A stretch of DNA of 64,000 nt from Macrotrachela quadricornifera (GCA_022393335.1 JAJEKB010021353.1:1268225-1332224), one strand, 5' to 3'. Positions 1-10,990 are shown, numbered from the stretch's first letter. The notes: generated by a model not told the origin, from the letters alone. Translations and numbers: made by a program.

Positions 1-1600
1 CTCCTTTCAATATCTAGGTTCGATCATTGAAATATAGAAAAGTAGACGAAATAAAAAAAAACTGAATTCAAATGATTCTGGATGGTTCCAGGTGATTCTG
101 CTGTTAGAAATCAGCTGTTTCTCCCTTGCTCGTAAACCCAAAACTCAAGACTCCCAAATTTCAAAAGTTTTGGTGTTGATACATGCCTAGACGACTTTAA
201 TGCCATAAAAAACCATTGGTATGATAATAAACATAAAATGAAGAAAAAGGAGAAGCAAGCGTTGTTAAACTCACCAAATAAAATATAATCTGTGTTATTT
301 GGGGATCTAATGACGGTCATTGTTTGGAAGCAAATAACTATTGAGTAGTTTATTTTTCATTAGTAAGTTTTCAATAGTCAGGTGAGCTATCTAAGTTTTC
401 CTTATTGGTATTATCTTTGCCATTGGCCTATTTTAATCGCACTATCATGGTCAATGTGACTGACATACCACTTACTATTGTATAGAGGTGAAGAATACCA
501 TTTAACTTGAAGAAATGCTCTCATTTTATTTATTGTTTATGTTCAAGATATTGTTTGTTGATTCTGAAAAAGAGAATTCTATGGAAAAGTTTTATTTTTG
601 ATTACAAGAACTATGCTCCAATGCTCGTTTGGAAGCAGATTTTGTTTTGTAAAGCAATCATTCATAAAAAATCTGTTGATGTGCTGTTTGCAGAAATTTT
701 TCGGAAGAGCCAGTTTGTTGGAATATAATGTTGTTTTTCTATTAAACGATAGCTAATTAACTAACACTATTTAAATAAGCAGTAGAATACATACTCACGA
801 GGGAATCGTTTCAACTGATAAATAGGTTTTGAGATCGAACTTTGTACATAAGCTGAATCCCAGTGAGATATGCGAAATGTGAAAAGAACATGTCTTCCTT
901 AGTTCTTTCCGCCAGATTTATAGTCATTTCACTGAAATTTTAACCTACAGAACAGTATACACCTAAAATTCGATGATAGCGTTTTGAGTTAAAACTTTGC
1001 CCATAGGTGGATCCATTTATAATTAGAGTATCCTGAAAGTTTTAGCGCAAAATAATGCTTGTTTTACGAGATATTGAAATTCTAAAATTCATTCATAATT
1101 CGAAAATGATACAAGAGTGCCCTATTTTTGGAAACCTGATATGTCATGAAGAAAAGGTTGTTTTACGCTCCAACTTTCAGAATATTCAAATTATAAATAG
1201 GCCTAGTGTGATTAACATTCCAACTTGAAATACTGTCATACAATTTTTTGATGTATCCTGTCCTGTAGGCTAAAGCTCCAGTGAAATGGTTATAAATCTT
1301 GTGGGAAGGACTAAGGACATTTGTCTTTTTGGTATTTCTTATATCGCACTGTAGTCTAACTCTACCATAGAGACCACAATCCAGCGGCTTCTGTGCCGGT
1401 CTGAAGCCCGCCGGATAAATGAGAAGTGTTGGACGGAAGGGGGTGCATATACTGCCGACTGTAAAAAGAACAAGACGATATAAACCATATCGGCTCGGAT
1501 AGCGTCCGGGAAAACAAGGTCCGCGTCCTCTGTCGAGTGACAAGGGCAAGGTTGAAAAATTGGTGATTGGAAAGAATTCATACACAACAAAAGACGCGCA
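1..1600. other. Gene-free stretch with a dispersed repeat
   Basis: No convincing gene is seen. The short frame at 507-728 has no recognisable domain, signal peptide or supporting structure. Bases about 40-150 (core tgattctgctgtt followed by ctcccttgct) match a segment near the right end of the window (63055-63500), so this is one copy of a dispersed repeat. Bases 1380-1560 are unusually GC-rich for the window and lie just upstream of a LINE fragment, possibly as part of its 5' region. Confidence 0.5.
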
Positions 1601-1623
1601 AAAACTAAAATTTTGCCAAAAAC

Positions 1624-1905
1624 ACTTTGACCGCAGGAGCATGGAACGTGCAGACACTATGAACTGCTGGCAAGCTAGAATTACTTAGAAAGAAAATAAA
1701 ACGTTTCAGATATGATATAATTGATATTTCAGAAATGCGATGGACAGGAAAAGGTGAAACACCAAATAGAGATTTCATCTGATCAGGAGAAGAATCCTCA
1801 CATATGAGGGATGTGGGGCTGTTACTAAGCACAAACGTTAAAAGGGCATTAATAACATACAATCCAACCAGTTCACGAATAATTTCGGCACGATTCGATG
1901 CGGTT
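1624..1905 (+). pseudogene. Endonuclease fragment of an RTE-like LINE
   Basis: Conceptual translation on the plus strand gives the order typical of the N-terminal APE-type endonuclease of RTE-clade LINEs: a WNVQTL start, then DIIDISEMRWTGKGE, then a SGEESSHMRGVGLLL block, then an IISARFDA block. At least two in-frame stops are visible (after WNVQTL and after RDFI), and similarity stops near 1905. No reverse transcriptase follows within the next kilobases, so this is a decayed partial copy. The overlapping minus-strand frames at 1163-1657 and 1605-1862 are shadows. The family assignment comes from pattern recognition, not from a search. Confidence 0.7.
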
Positions 1906-2560
1906 TTTTATTTATGCTTGACTTTTCAGTGCTAAGCTTTCTTCTGCTCATTGTTCCTTGTCTCATCTTTCACCAATCTATCTCCTATATTTGTGAGAAT
2001 AGAGATTTGAAAATCTAGGATAATATCCTGCATACTATAGGGAATTGTATATCAAAGTTTAAGCTTTCTGGGATTTATTAAAAGGGAGAACGACGGATTT
2101 TTCTCCAATGGCCTAAGACTTCTCGAACATCCTTTTTTTGTTATTTTTTCTTTACTAGAAGCCCTTTTTCGTCAACATGACAATATCTGTTTTAGTGAAA
2201 ACGCGTTATTGATCTTCCATACATTCATATTTCTTTTTCATTACTATTATGCATATGCTAAATAGCCATATCATTCGCTTTATGAAAGTGCATTATTTTT
2301 TTGCAAAAACCAAATAATCAATGCAATATGTTATAATGAGAAATAGGAATGATTATATATAACAAGCAACTAGAGCATCGGTGAGACTCTCTATCAGAGA
2401 ATATAATTCAGAAATTGTTCATTATATTATTAAATCTTATTTTGTTCTACCGCTTTTATTTTATATCAAGATCGAATCAAAAGACAACGAAGCTCAGCGA
2501 GATTGCTTTCATTCTCTCTTATACATCAATCCTTTTTCGTAATTAAGCGTTTTTTTCACC
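1906..2560. other. AT-rich intergenic stretch
   Basis: No gene, domain or clear repeat was recognised here. The 5' part may be further decayed LINE sequence. Confidence 0.4.
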
Positions 2561-2740
2561 AACTACCATAATGTTTACTTTATTCGCTTCGACAATATTC
2601 TTGCTTATTCTCTTTTCTTTTACGTTTTTTTTCTCATTCGCTTATATTCCTACCTTCATAAGTTTAATTATGTGCATTCAACCAAATCGTTGCATTTATT
2701 TTGTGCGTATATTCGTTGTGAAAGAGAGTAAATACAACCA

Positions 2741-3082
2741 ATGTGCAGTATACAAGCGACTAAGACGATTCTACAATTATGGATTATTCAAATTGAGACA
2801 CAACAAGAAACCCGTTGTGTCAAAAACATTGCAGATACCGCAATGCATACAATCCTAGAAGGATGGATTGTTCAAAATGAGACACAACAAGAAACCCGTT
2901 GTGTCAAGAACATTGCAGAAACCGCAATGCATACAATTCCAGTAGTATTTCGTCATGGGAACTGGAGTGAACATACTGGTGAGAATCTATCACATGCATG
3001 CAATTTTTCAGAAAATAAAGTAAAATATGGACTAAATATTTTTGAATTATACTATTCAAATTCGTCTAATTGTGTCTTCTAG
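2741..3082 (+). CDS. Uncertain small ORF containing a 28-residue repeat
   Basis: A 113-residue frame that contains two copies of a 28-residue unit (WIIQIETQQETRC... then WIVQNETQQETRC...) because the 84-bp DNA repeat at 2780-2942 is a multiple of three. An 84-bp repeat keeps every frame periodic, so the repeat itself is not evidence of coding. An alternative frame starting at 2571 encodes a hydrophobic, signal-like N-terminus but stops inside the second unit. The product is not recognised. The sequence may act as RNA or DNA hairpins rather than as protein. Confidence 0.2.
   Translation: MCSIQATKTILQLWIIQIETQQETRCVKNIADTAMHTILEGWIVQNETQQETRCVKNIAETAMHTIPVVFRHGNWSEHTGENLSHACNFSENKVKYGLNIFELYYSNSSNCVF
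2780..2942 (+). repeat. Two 84-bp tandem units, each with nested hairpins
   Basis: Unit 1 spans 2780-2863; unit 2 starts at 2864 and keeps the same order to about 2942. Each unit contains an 8-bp perfect stem GACACAAC ... GTTGTGTC with a 9-base loop, followed by an ATTGC ... GCAAT stem. A third stem CAATCC ... GGATTG bridges the unit junction. The stems are intact in both copies although other positions differ (for example gataccg versus gaaaccg in the second loop). Confidence 0.75.
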
Positions 3083-3822
3083 TTGAAGAGTTTGAGCACA
3101 GAAGTCATCGATATAAAATCATTGAAACAGTAGGAAAATCATTGGGCAACGTCTTTTGGTACATAACCCTACAAAGAAACAGAACTAGACTGAGCAATAT
3201 GATAATCAAGTCATCTTATGTTGTTCGGCTACCCAAACTGAGAGTGAGTAGGTAAATACACATGTTTCAAACGCATAGTTGACAAGTCTAGTATAGTCGC
3301 ATTGTACAGGAAATAGTACATACTAACGATAGCACCCAGCGTTGCTTGGGAAATCTCCATACTGGAAATTTACCATGTCAGAAAACGATGGAAGATGTAT
3401 AGAAGGCTTGCTTAAGACCTTTTCCTCTATTATTACTACATGTTCCGCCGTGCGTACACTTGTATTCATTTTTAAATCGGATGATTCAGCAAATCTTGTG
3501 CGGATATGACTGTCTTTCTCTTAATTCATTCCCGTTGCCATACTTTATACCAACACCCAGTGAAAAAAAAGTGGCATTAATAGGTGAATATTCTAACAAC
3601 GGCAACAAATGCTCCGAAGACTTTGAAAGATTGGGGAAAATTACAATGTATCATAATCTGTATGAAATTTTAGCCCAACCTTCTCGTCGGTCATCCTAAT
3701 CCTCTCTCGATCTTTCTCAGGCCTTAAGAGTATGCCATTAAAATTTTGGCATCGCTAGTTCGTGCGGTGTCCAAATACATAAAAAACAGGCAGACACAAC
3801 TTTCTCTTTATATATATATATA
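3083..3822. other. Intergenic stretch
   Basis: No supported gene. Short frames at 3070-3255 and 3460-3699 have no recognisable features. A short TA dinucleotide tract ends the segment at the edge of the MITE that follows. Confidence 0.4.
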
Positions 3823-4618
3823 TGGGCCAAATCATTTGTTAGCGACGTGACTTCGTAAAAATATACTCCATATATCTCTGCCAAGAGAGCTATCATACAC
3901 CTGCCTGTTTATTGATCAGATACATAGTAAAGTGCACTACGTATTCCAAAAATATCAGCCCTAAAAACTCGTGCTTCAAAAACATTATTACTGAAAAACT
4001 AGCGTTAGCGACGTGATGTAAAAAATGACATCATTTTTCACCTCATACATTTCAGCTAAAAAAATTCATGACTATAGACAGCATTTTGTCAAAAGCTAAT
4101 GGCGCATTTTGTAGACGACACTTTGAGCTACAAATTCTGCATCAGAAGGTTTTTGCACATATGCGTAGTTTTTAAAAAAACTGACCCGTTCTGACGCTAG
4201 CGCCGTGACCGATTTGTTAGCGACGTGACAGCGTGCGAATTGGCCATTTTTGATAGGTTCATATCTCTGGTAATGTTGGCGCATTTTCAATGAAACTTAT
4301 ACTTGAAATTCATTTAAGTGTCTTCTCTTTGAAATCATATTAAAAGACGGATTGATGCTTTCTAAAAACCGCTAGACAGCTCGATTTTCCAACAAGGGGA
4401 CTACGAGTTGTTTTTAACAAAAATGCAGAAAAAATTGAATAATATAGCAAAAACTTTGGAGAAACACTTTTTTGTGGTTATGATAATTAAAGAAACCAGA
4501 GGAAAATTCGGTTTCTCGTTGGATGAGAGCAATAAAAGACGCTTATGCTGAAATTTTGTACTTGAACGGCAGCTTTTACAGAAAAACCAAAATGTCCTAT
4601 TCTGCCTGATTTGGCCCA
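3823..4618. mobile_element. TA-flanked MITE (796 bp, TIR TGGGCCAAATCA)
   Basis: The left end TGGGCCAAATCA at 3823 is the inverted complement of TGATTTGGCCCA ending at 4618. TA dinucleotides lie directly outside both ends (3821-3822 and 4619-4620), as expected for Tc1/mariner-type target duplication. The left half carries several copies of the motif gttagcgacgtgac (near 3838, 4003, 4190 and 4217). No transposase is visible, so the element is non-autonomous. It shares the TGGGC start and TA flanks with the element at 36246-36862. Confidence 0.7.
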
Positions 4619-5800
4619 TATATAGATTATGAGCTATGAGTAATGGAATTTTATCTCACTTTTTACTTTCTTTATTTGATGGATATTTTCAATCATAAGA
4701 TTTCATTTCATCTTATACATTCTACTCGGTTTCTCTCGATTATCCTAAAATGTCGCGTGACCAATGGCAAAAAACACAGATTTTTATATACTTTCATTCT
4801 TGAATTATTGAGAATCTCTCTTATCGAATATTGACTGATACCGAGTTATATAAACTTATAATATTCAAGTAAAATGCCCAACAGAGTTGTCAGATCGTCT
4901 GAAAAGTAGGAAAAGTTTCTAAAATTCGAAAATATTTCTGAGTTTCTTCTGTCGTTCTAATTCTTTTTCTGATTTGAATAACTTCTGTTGCGTTTTAAAC
5001 TTTTTTTTCTAATTTCGACTTTATATCGTGATGTTGTTAGTAAATTTGATTACGATGATAATTGCCGATGAAATCAGTGTTACGTGTCTGTGTTTTGAAA
5101 GGTTGCTTATACCGCTCAATAAACTAACTCAGTAGATAAACTATATAAATACTCTTTAACTCAAAGACATCTGTCAAAATCAATTGAAATAAAGTGAATG
5201 TATGAACAAAAATAACGAACTGATGTTATCTAAACATTAGTTACCGCTTTTAGCAATGCTATTATGTATAGTACATATGTTGCTTATTGTTATATCTTTG
5301 TTGTAAGCTAATTTTTTGAATTTACTGAAATATAATGCAACACTAAGTCCCTTGTAGTATTGAGTAAAAATTAAATTCTATTCCTTTATATTGTTGTTAT
5401 TTATTGTAAAAAGTAAGTTTGATGAAAACCAATATTTTCAAAGAGAATGTGCTTGTGTACACATAGTCGTAGGCAGATGAGCACGTGGCTACATGCATAG
5501 TATTTATTCTACATATAATCTTTCATGGATCTTGAAGAAACAAGTTCTTCCATTGTTGGATTGTTTTAAACATGTTTTTTGTAACATTCGTGTAATCATT
5601 CAAATTATTTTCTCCTTATTTATTGATACAGAGACATATTATCGACCCGTTCCAATCATGTCGAAAGAAAAAGAAAAAAAATTCGTTTTTCTCTTTCTCT
5701 CTCTTCCATAATTATTGAGGAGAGAGAAAAAAAGGTTCTCTTTCTCGAAATTATTGAAGCAAGAAAAAAAGCCGTTTTCTCTCTCTCTTTCTACCTTGAT
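4619..5800. other. Intergenic stretch upstream of the cysteine-rich peptide gene
   Basis: No supported gene. It is AT-rich, with pyrimidine-rich runs at 5690-5790 built from repeated tttctctctc/gagagaaaa blocks that can fold back on each other. It probably holds the upstream region of the gene at 5904. Confidence 0.4.
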
Positions 5801-5807
5801 CATCTAG

Positions 5808-5816
5808 TATATATAG
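5808..5816 (+). promoter_or_regulatory. TATA box for the small secreted peptide gene
   Basis: TATATATAG lies about 90 bp upstream of the ATG at 5904. That spacing fits transcription starting near 5840 with a roughly 60-base leader. No experimental support is available. Confidence 0.5.
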
Positions 5817-5903
5817 ACGGGAAGACAGCTTCAAAATCACAATCGGTCGTTTGCTCAAACAAACTACCTATTCATCCTCAATTGTTCAACAACGATACAA
5901 GAA

Positions 5904-6263
5904 ATGGTCCATACTAGCACAGTCGTTACCAGCATGGCTCTCTTAGTAATGTTTATCGTCATTGCTGGTGCTGCCAGCCCGCCAGATGGTTGTCGTTGTA
6001 ATGTTGATCTTGCTACTGGTTCTACTAGTGGTTATTATTATTTTCATAGTCGTGGTGCTGATCTTGGTTATTGTAATACTTTTGGTTCTTTTCGTGCTTG
6101 TACTCGTGGTACTGTTGGTGCTGCTGCTTGTTGTAGTTATTGTTGTAAGTCTACACCTAAAACCCGTGCTTTTGCTGATGATTTTGTTCCTGTTCTTCGT
6201 GCTGCTCTTCGAGCTCATGCTGATGATCAAGATGAGGATCAAGATAGCGATCGTCGTCGTTAG
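5904..6263 (+). CDS. Small secreted cysteine-rich peptide with extreme NNT codon use
   Basis: The protein is 119 residues. Residues 1-24 form a signal peptide with a hydrophobic core LLVMFIVIAGAA. A cysteine-rich part follows, with Cys at 30, 32, 57, 66, 76, 77, 80 and 81 (pattern CxC ... C ... C ... CCxxCC), so four disulfides are possible. The tail is basic and then acidic, rich in Asp and ending in Arg. From residue 28 to 81 every one of 54 codons ends in T, and residues that have no T-ending codon (Lys, Glu, Gln, Met, Trp) are absent from the stretch. This also explains the long antisense frame, because NNT codons read as ANN on the other strand and cannot be stops. A TATA box lies upstream. 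A strong donor-like CAG/GTATGT sits just after the stop, so a 3' UTR intron is possible. The family is not recognised; a secreted defence or structural peptide is only a guess. Confidence 0.75.
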   Translation: MVHTSTVVTSMALLVMFIVIAGAASPPDGCRCNVDLATGSTSGYYYFHSRGADLGYCNTFGSFRACTRGTVGAAACCSYCCKSTPKTRAFADDFVPVLRAALRAHADDQDEDQDSDRRR

Positions 6264-7900
6264 TCATCCAGGTATGTTGCAAAAATATAATCAATCCTAA
6301 TAATAGTTCATAGATTGAATGTTGACGATTGAAAAATCACTGTTAATGTTTCTTTGGGATTAGCATCTCTAAGACATTTGTTTTCATCTATTTAGATTAT
6401 GTGTTCTCCTTAGGGACGAGGATCCAAGCAAGAGGCAACCATTTTTCCAAACCACTTTGCCAACTACCAAACTCAGCACAGAACATTTTTCTTCATTATT
6501 TAATCTTATCACTTTAATTTTTCTCTATCTTATTCTAATTTTTCACACTAACCCGTTAATTCAAGGTGTCAAATCATAATATATATATATCTTTATTTAT
6601 CCTTTTTCAATATCTTATATTTCAAATAAAATTTAATTTATATCACGCATGTTTGTCTTCTTTTATCAACAGCAATTCGAAGAATATCAAGCACGAACTT
6701 GATGACGAAAAAGAATCCTCCTGTCACCTCTCGCGTTTTTACTATACAACTATATGATTATTGCACTCATAGTGGTTGTTCGTAGATCAGAGAAAGAAAA
6801 ATTGACAGAACTAAAAGAAAAATAAGCGCCATCATAGTTTAAAGTAATGTGTCGGACGATCAGGCATCGCTTATATTAATCCTACACCGAAAAGAAAGGT
6901 ATCATACGGAACTTAAAAAAGATTTCGAATTTTGTAATGAAATCGAAACCATTTTTAAGTTTCGTAAAAATGAGGTTTGGAACAAAACCGTTTTCAGTTG
7001 GTCTTCAAAAATGTTTCGTAGTCAAAATGTTGCACAAGATTCAATGAAACCTTGCTAAATCGGTATCAACCCGTTGATCTACACATATGCTACTATATTT
7101 ATAACTATTTCCGTATATATACGAATATTTCCGAAATCTGTCTCGGCAAATTTATCCACGTAAATCTACACCTGTTCTCTTCATCCGGTATAGGCTGAAA
7201 ATTAGTCGAAATATTGCAATAAAAGAATAAACATTTTTTTAAAGAAAAGTAAGCAAACTCTAAAGTGTAAATATGAGACTAACAAGAATTTTATTAATAG
7301 AATAGTTTTACAGAAAGTTAGTAAATAAGATAAATAAGTTGTAACAGTACAAAAAGTATGTATAAATTATGATCTTGTCTATCGAGCTGTTATAGTAATG
7401 TTTACCATGAATGTTTAATTAAGTGTTGCAGACGTATACTATAATTTAAATATCTTGTATTTAGTTCAATTTTTTCATCAGTTATAATTTTAATTAATTG
7501 ACAATGTATGAAATGTTCTGCATTTTGAAGATTTTCATTGAAAGATCAAAGAGTAGGAGGTTGACATTATATAACTGAGTTAAGATAGCGATGGCATGCT
7601 TCAGTAGCATTATTCGTGCACATTGAAAGATCAGTTTTTCTTTGATGTATGCTCCAGAATTCAGTGGAAAACATTGGCCTTGATTGTGCTTGTGACTGAT
7701 TGCAACCTAAATAACTGCCTTCAACGTAATCTAATAATGGTTGAATTATTTCTGCTAATGAATTGTAAAAATAGTCGAAACCTTCCCCAACATCAAATGG
7801 CTGTAGAAATGCAAGAACGAAGATCTTATTGACGTTGTGCGCAAATTCAGAATCTTGTTGTGTTACGTTCTTCGCGCTTCTTCACTATGTTCTTCCTTTA
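6264..7900. other. Intergenic stretch
   Basis: AT-rich, with no supported gene. Frames at 6566, 6849 and 7623 lack recognisable domains. The 3' end of the upstream gene and possibly a UTR intron (from about 6271) lie at its start. Confidence 0.4.
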
Positions 7901-8013
7901 TTCAAATAATCTAAAAAAAAACAATAACAAAAACAATGATGATATGCTTGTCTTCCTTCAGCCATTCCGGATCCACTCTGATATCATAGAGGAATATATA
8001 TATCCTTCTTATG

Positions 8014-8524
8014 TTAGGAGATGTCTCCACTGGCATAACACTTCCCCCACTGACAGAAGGATAGGAAACAGAAAAAAAACGAGACAAACACAATTGGACT
8101 ATATCTTGTAGTGAGTTGTGGTATTATTGCATTGTGGATTGATCGTGAACTTGCGCTGTTTGAGAATAAATGCTGATTGATTGAATGACTAGGTATGTGA
8201 GCAAAAGGTGGTGGGTGATATGCCGATACATGTGATAGTGAATAAATGGTGTGATGCGGACATTGTTGGTGACAAAAGCACCGGTATAAATAAATGAGAG
8301 AGATGATAACAGCAAAGCCGACAGTAATTGTTTGAATAAAAAAGACAGTACGTCCAATTGGAAGTATCAAATTTGTTTTGTGCAGTAAGGAGTTGTTTCA
8401 CTTCGTTATGGTTGTTATCATACTTAGTTTCGAAGTTGACATTGACAGTATTCCCAAAAGACCAGGTAGCATTGATAAGTGTTACACAAAATATAAAAAA
8501 AGTTAGGAAAATAATTATCACCAT
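8014..8524 (-). pseudogene. Possible envelope-like third ORF remnant
   Basis: Downstream of the integrase on the same strand, one frame begins with a signal-like hydrophobic stretch (MVIIIFLTFFIFCV at 8524). After a frame change another frame contains a membrane span (FAVIISLIYLYRC) followed by Cys/His- and Pro/Ser-rich sequence. A signal peptide followed by a C-terminal membrane anchor in this position is what env-bearing Ty3/gypsy elements show, and such elements are known in bdelloids. The expected central ectodomain is missing and the frames are broken, so it cannot be functional. It could also be unrelated AT-rich sequence. Confidence 0.35.
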
Positions 8525-8755
8525 GATATGAAAGTTGAAACGAAAAGAATATTATGATTGAAACTGCGTACGGAATAAAAAAATAGTGAAATGCAAGCGA
8601 AATGGTATTATTGAGAAGTTGAAGAAATTGTGAAATAAAAGATAAGAAAAAATTTGAAATAAAACGTGTGGACATGTAATAAAAATAGATAAATAAATCT
8701 GAAAAAAATATACCAGATCTGGAATAATTAACGAAAATGCACTCTTCAAAAATTG

Positions 8756-8890
8756 TTGTAGGTCTTTATCATCGACTATGAACGGTACTGGTGAAATGTT
8801 TTGAATGATGCGAACCGGATCGGTATATCTTGCAGTAAATTTGTTGCGTCCGGTGAGAATTTTCATCCAGAAAAGATCACCTGGAACAAA
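8756..8890 (-). pseudogene. Integrase C-terminal (GPF/Y-like) module remnant
   Basis: The minus-strand translation has the pattern FWMKILTGRNKFTARYTDP followed by VRIIQNISPVPFIV, matching the small C-terminal beta domain of Ty3/gypsy integrases. It is separated from the catalytic core by the solo LTR at 9082-9383 and by unrecognised bases, so this integrase is split. Confidence 0.65.
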
Positions 8891-9081
8891 TATGAGTGTG
8901 ATCGATTTTTATCAAAACGAATTTTGGATAGTTGCAGTTGATGTAAAATATTTTGTTTAGCTTATTTTAAGACGCTCTTGCGATATTTGAGCACTTGCAT
9001 CTAATAATCATGTATTTTGTTGAAAACAAATGTAGAATCAGGTGGAGTAAAAAGATGTCATGGTTGTCGACCAAATGTCAG

Positions 9082-9383
9082 TGTTAGCGATGACGAGTGT
9101 CCTCGCTACTGTTTCTCTTTCTCCCTTGCTATGCATCACTTTTAAAGACATTCTTTCTCCTTTCCATTCACATAGTGTTTTGCGCTTCTTTGTTCGTGCT
9201 CTGCTTTTGAGAAAGAATGTTATCTTTGATACCAGTCTTTCTCTGTTTCTCTTTCTTATGTGTATGTGCAGTCCGCTTTCATATTCATTCGTTATTAATA
9301 TACGTTTTGATATACATTCATCCATGAGTGTACTCTCTCTTTCCCACTGGCAGATGGATACTAACTAGAGAGAGAGCTCCCAG
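9082..9383. mobile_element. Solo LTR (302 bp) with perfect 5-bp target duplication
   Basis: The segment starts TGTTAGCGATGACG and ends CTCCCA, so it has TG...CA ends. It is flanked on both sides by GTCAG (9077-9081 and 9384-9388). A near-identical 301-bp copy lies at 49078-49378. It interrupts the integrase of the surrounding Ty3/gypsy element just beyond the second catalytic Asp. Orientation and parent family are unknown. Confidence 0.8.
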
Positions 9384-9388
9384 TCAGT

Positions 9389-9870
9389 TGATAAGGTGTA
9401 TTGTAATAGTTCATTCTTGAAGTGTGTGCCTTGATCAGTAATTAATATATCTGATGGACCATGAACTAAAAACATGTTTTCCATTAAGATTCAAACAGTA
9501 TCTTGAGCTGTATTGGTAGGTGATGCTGTAGCAAAAACATGACCGGAGAGACGATCAGTTACAACGAGAACATATCGATTTCCAGAAAGTGAAGGAATAG
9601 TAGATTCCCATCAATCTATTCCAAGTATTTGAGAAAAATTATTTGGTGGTTGGATAGATTGTAAAAATCCAGGTGGTTTTCATCGATCCACATTAAATTG
9701 TGAACATTTATCACATGATTTTATATACGACATGATGGTTTCTTTCATACGAAGCCAATAATGTGTGTTCCATAATTGTGACCAAGTGCGGGCAATATCG
9801 GAATGACCACTTAACGGATGATCATGATAAGCGGCTAACAGGTCCGGAATTAAAGTTACAGGTCTATAGA
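9389..9870 (-). pseudogene. Ty3/gypsy integrase zinc finger and catalytic core remnant
   Basis: On the minus strand the region shows an HHCC-type block (SYIKSCDKCSQFN), then a catalytic-core segment with VLVVTDRLSGH, then the second catalytic Asp in ILITDQGTHFKNEL. In-frame TGA stops occur near the first Asp (after LGID) and before the ILMENM block. The core ends at the solo LTR. The third catalytic residue was not recognised. Confidence 0.75.
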
Positions 9871-10143
9871 TAACTTTAAGTTCTATATTGTCTCGGCGAA
9901 CTAATTCATAGAGAATATCATCTTGAATAAGAAACGATGAATAACGATTGAATACTTGTTAGTCGAGAAGAAGCATTATCGCATGTATGAGAATGAAGAG
10001 TATTAGTTGTACCAAATGGTGTGATATCGACAGATGTTAATGAAAGAAAAATGCCGTGAAATATAATCTGCAGCTGTATTGTTTGTACCTTTACGATATT
10101 TGACTGCAATAATTTGTGGTACTGTGTCTTGTAATTTAAAAAT

Positions 10144-10431
10144 TCAATTTATAACACGTTTATCATTAATTTGTTTAAGGTGGAAATTTTCAAGTGGTTG
10201 ATGATCTGTTTCGACAATAAAATTAGAGACACCATTATAAAATCGAAGTTCCACAATGCAGCAATAAATAGCTAATGCTTCTTTTTCAAATATATCATAT
10301 TTACGTTCGGTATCATTTAAGACACGAGATTTAAAATAATTCATCTTTGTTCCAGCTAGTGTATCTTGTTTTAAAATTCTACCAATGACAATATCTGATG
10401 CATCAGTTGTTAATGTAAATGGTATTAACAA
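10144..10431 (-). pseudogene. Ty3/gypsy RNase H domain remnant
   Basis: The frame contains LTTDASDIVIGRILKQD (first Asp of RNase H), then SRVLNDTERKYDIFEKEALA, then VETDHQPLENF, all hallmarks of the RNase H of Ty3/gypsy polyproteins. The linker block AVKYRKGTNN...ADYISR follows in another frame near 10110-10080. This shows the domain is broken from its neighbours by frameshifts. Confidence 0.8.
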
Positions 10432-10463
10432 ATCTGGATATTCTAAAAATAAAGGAGATGTTG

Positions 10464-10990
10464 TTAGTATATGTTTAAATTCATAAAAGGATTGTTGTTG
10501 TCCACTTTATAAAGTGGTACAGCTACCGGAGCAAAATTAGGAATGATTTTGCGATACCAGTTAATTTTTCCTAAAAATTCATTTGCTTCTTTAAGAGTTT
10601 TAGGAGATGGTAAATTAACAATAGCTTTAATTTTTTCACCATTAGGTTTTATATCATGTACATTGATTGTATGACCTAAATAATTTATTTCTTGAACAGC
10701 AATAAAGCATTTATCAGGATTAACTTGAAAGTTGGCTTCAGCTAATACAGATAAAATTTCATTTAAATGTTTAACATGTTCATCAAAAGTACGCGAAAAT
10801 ATGAGTATATCGTCTAAATATGCCATGACATAATCCCATCATCTATAACCGAGAAGATAATGCATGGTGCTTTGAAAGGTTTGCGGCCCATTCATAATGT
10901 CCTGTGACTACCTAATTGACGTAGTAATTTTTCAGTTGTTGGTTGAGGAAAAGAATCTTTTTTGTGTACACAAAAAGTGAGTACACTCTA
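10464..10990 (-). pseudogene. Ty3/gypsy reverse transcriptase remnant
   Basis: The intact frame at 10826-10464 begins with the catalytic box MAYLDDILIFSRT and continues with the thumb-region blocks FQVNPDKC, INYLGHTI and FLGKINWYRK. Upstream on the same strand the palm blocks KDSFPQPT...KLLRQLG and NGPQTFQSTMHYLLGYR are present in other frames, separated by an internal deletion and interrupted by stops. The enzyme is not functional. Confidence 0.85.

Larger units (their letters stand above)
7900..10990 (-). mobile_element. Broken Ty3/gypsy-type LTR retrotransposon
   Basis: Read on the minus strand, the parts occur in the usual Ty3/gypsy order: reverse transcriptase (about 10990-10464), RNase H (10431-10080), integrase zinc finger and DDE core (about 9870-9389), integrase C-terminal GPF/Y-like module (about 8890-8756), then a membrane-protein-like region (about 8524-8014). 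Many stops and frameshifts, a deletion in the reverse transcriptase and a solo LTR at 9082-9383 inside the integrase show it is dead. Gag, protease and this element's own LTRs were not recognised. Boundaries are approximate. Confidence 0.8.

Noticed and set aside
1163..1862. Minus-strand frames over the LINE fragment
   Set aside because: The plus strand carries recognisable endonuclease blocks; the minus frames have no domain and are shadows.
5943..6242. Long antisense frame (99 residues) opposite the cysteine-rich peptide gene
   Set aside because: It follows from the NNT codon run on the plus strand, whose complements start with A and cannot be stops. Its Ser/Thr/Ile-rich translation has no gene-like features.
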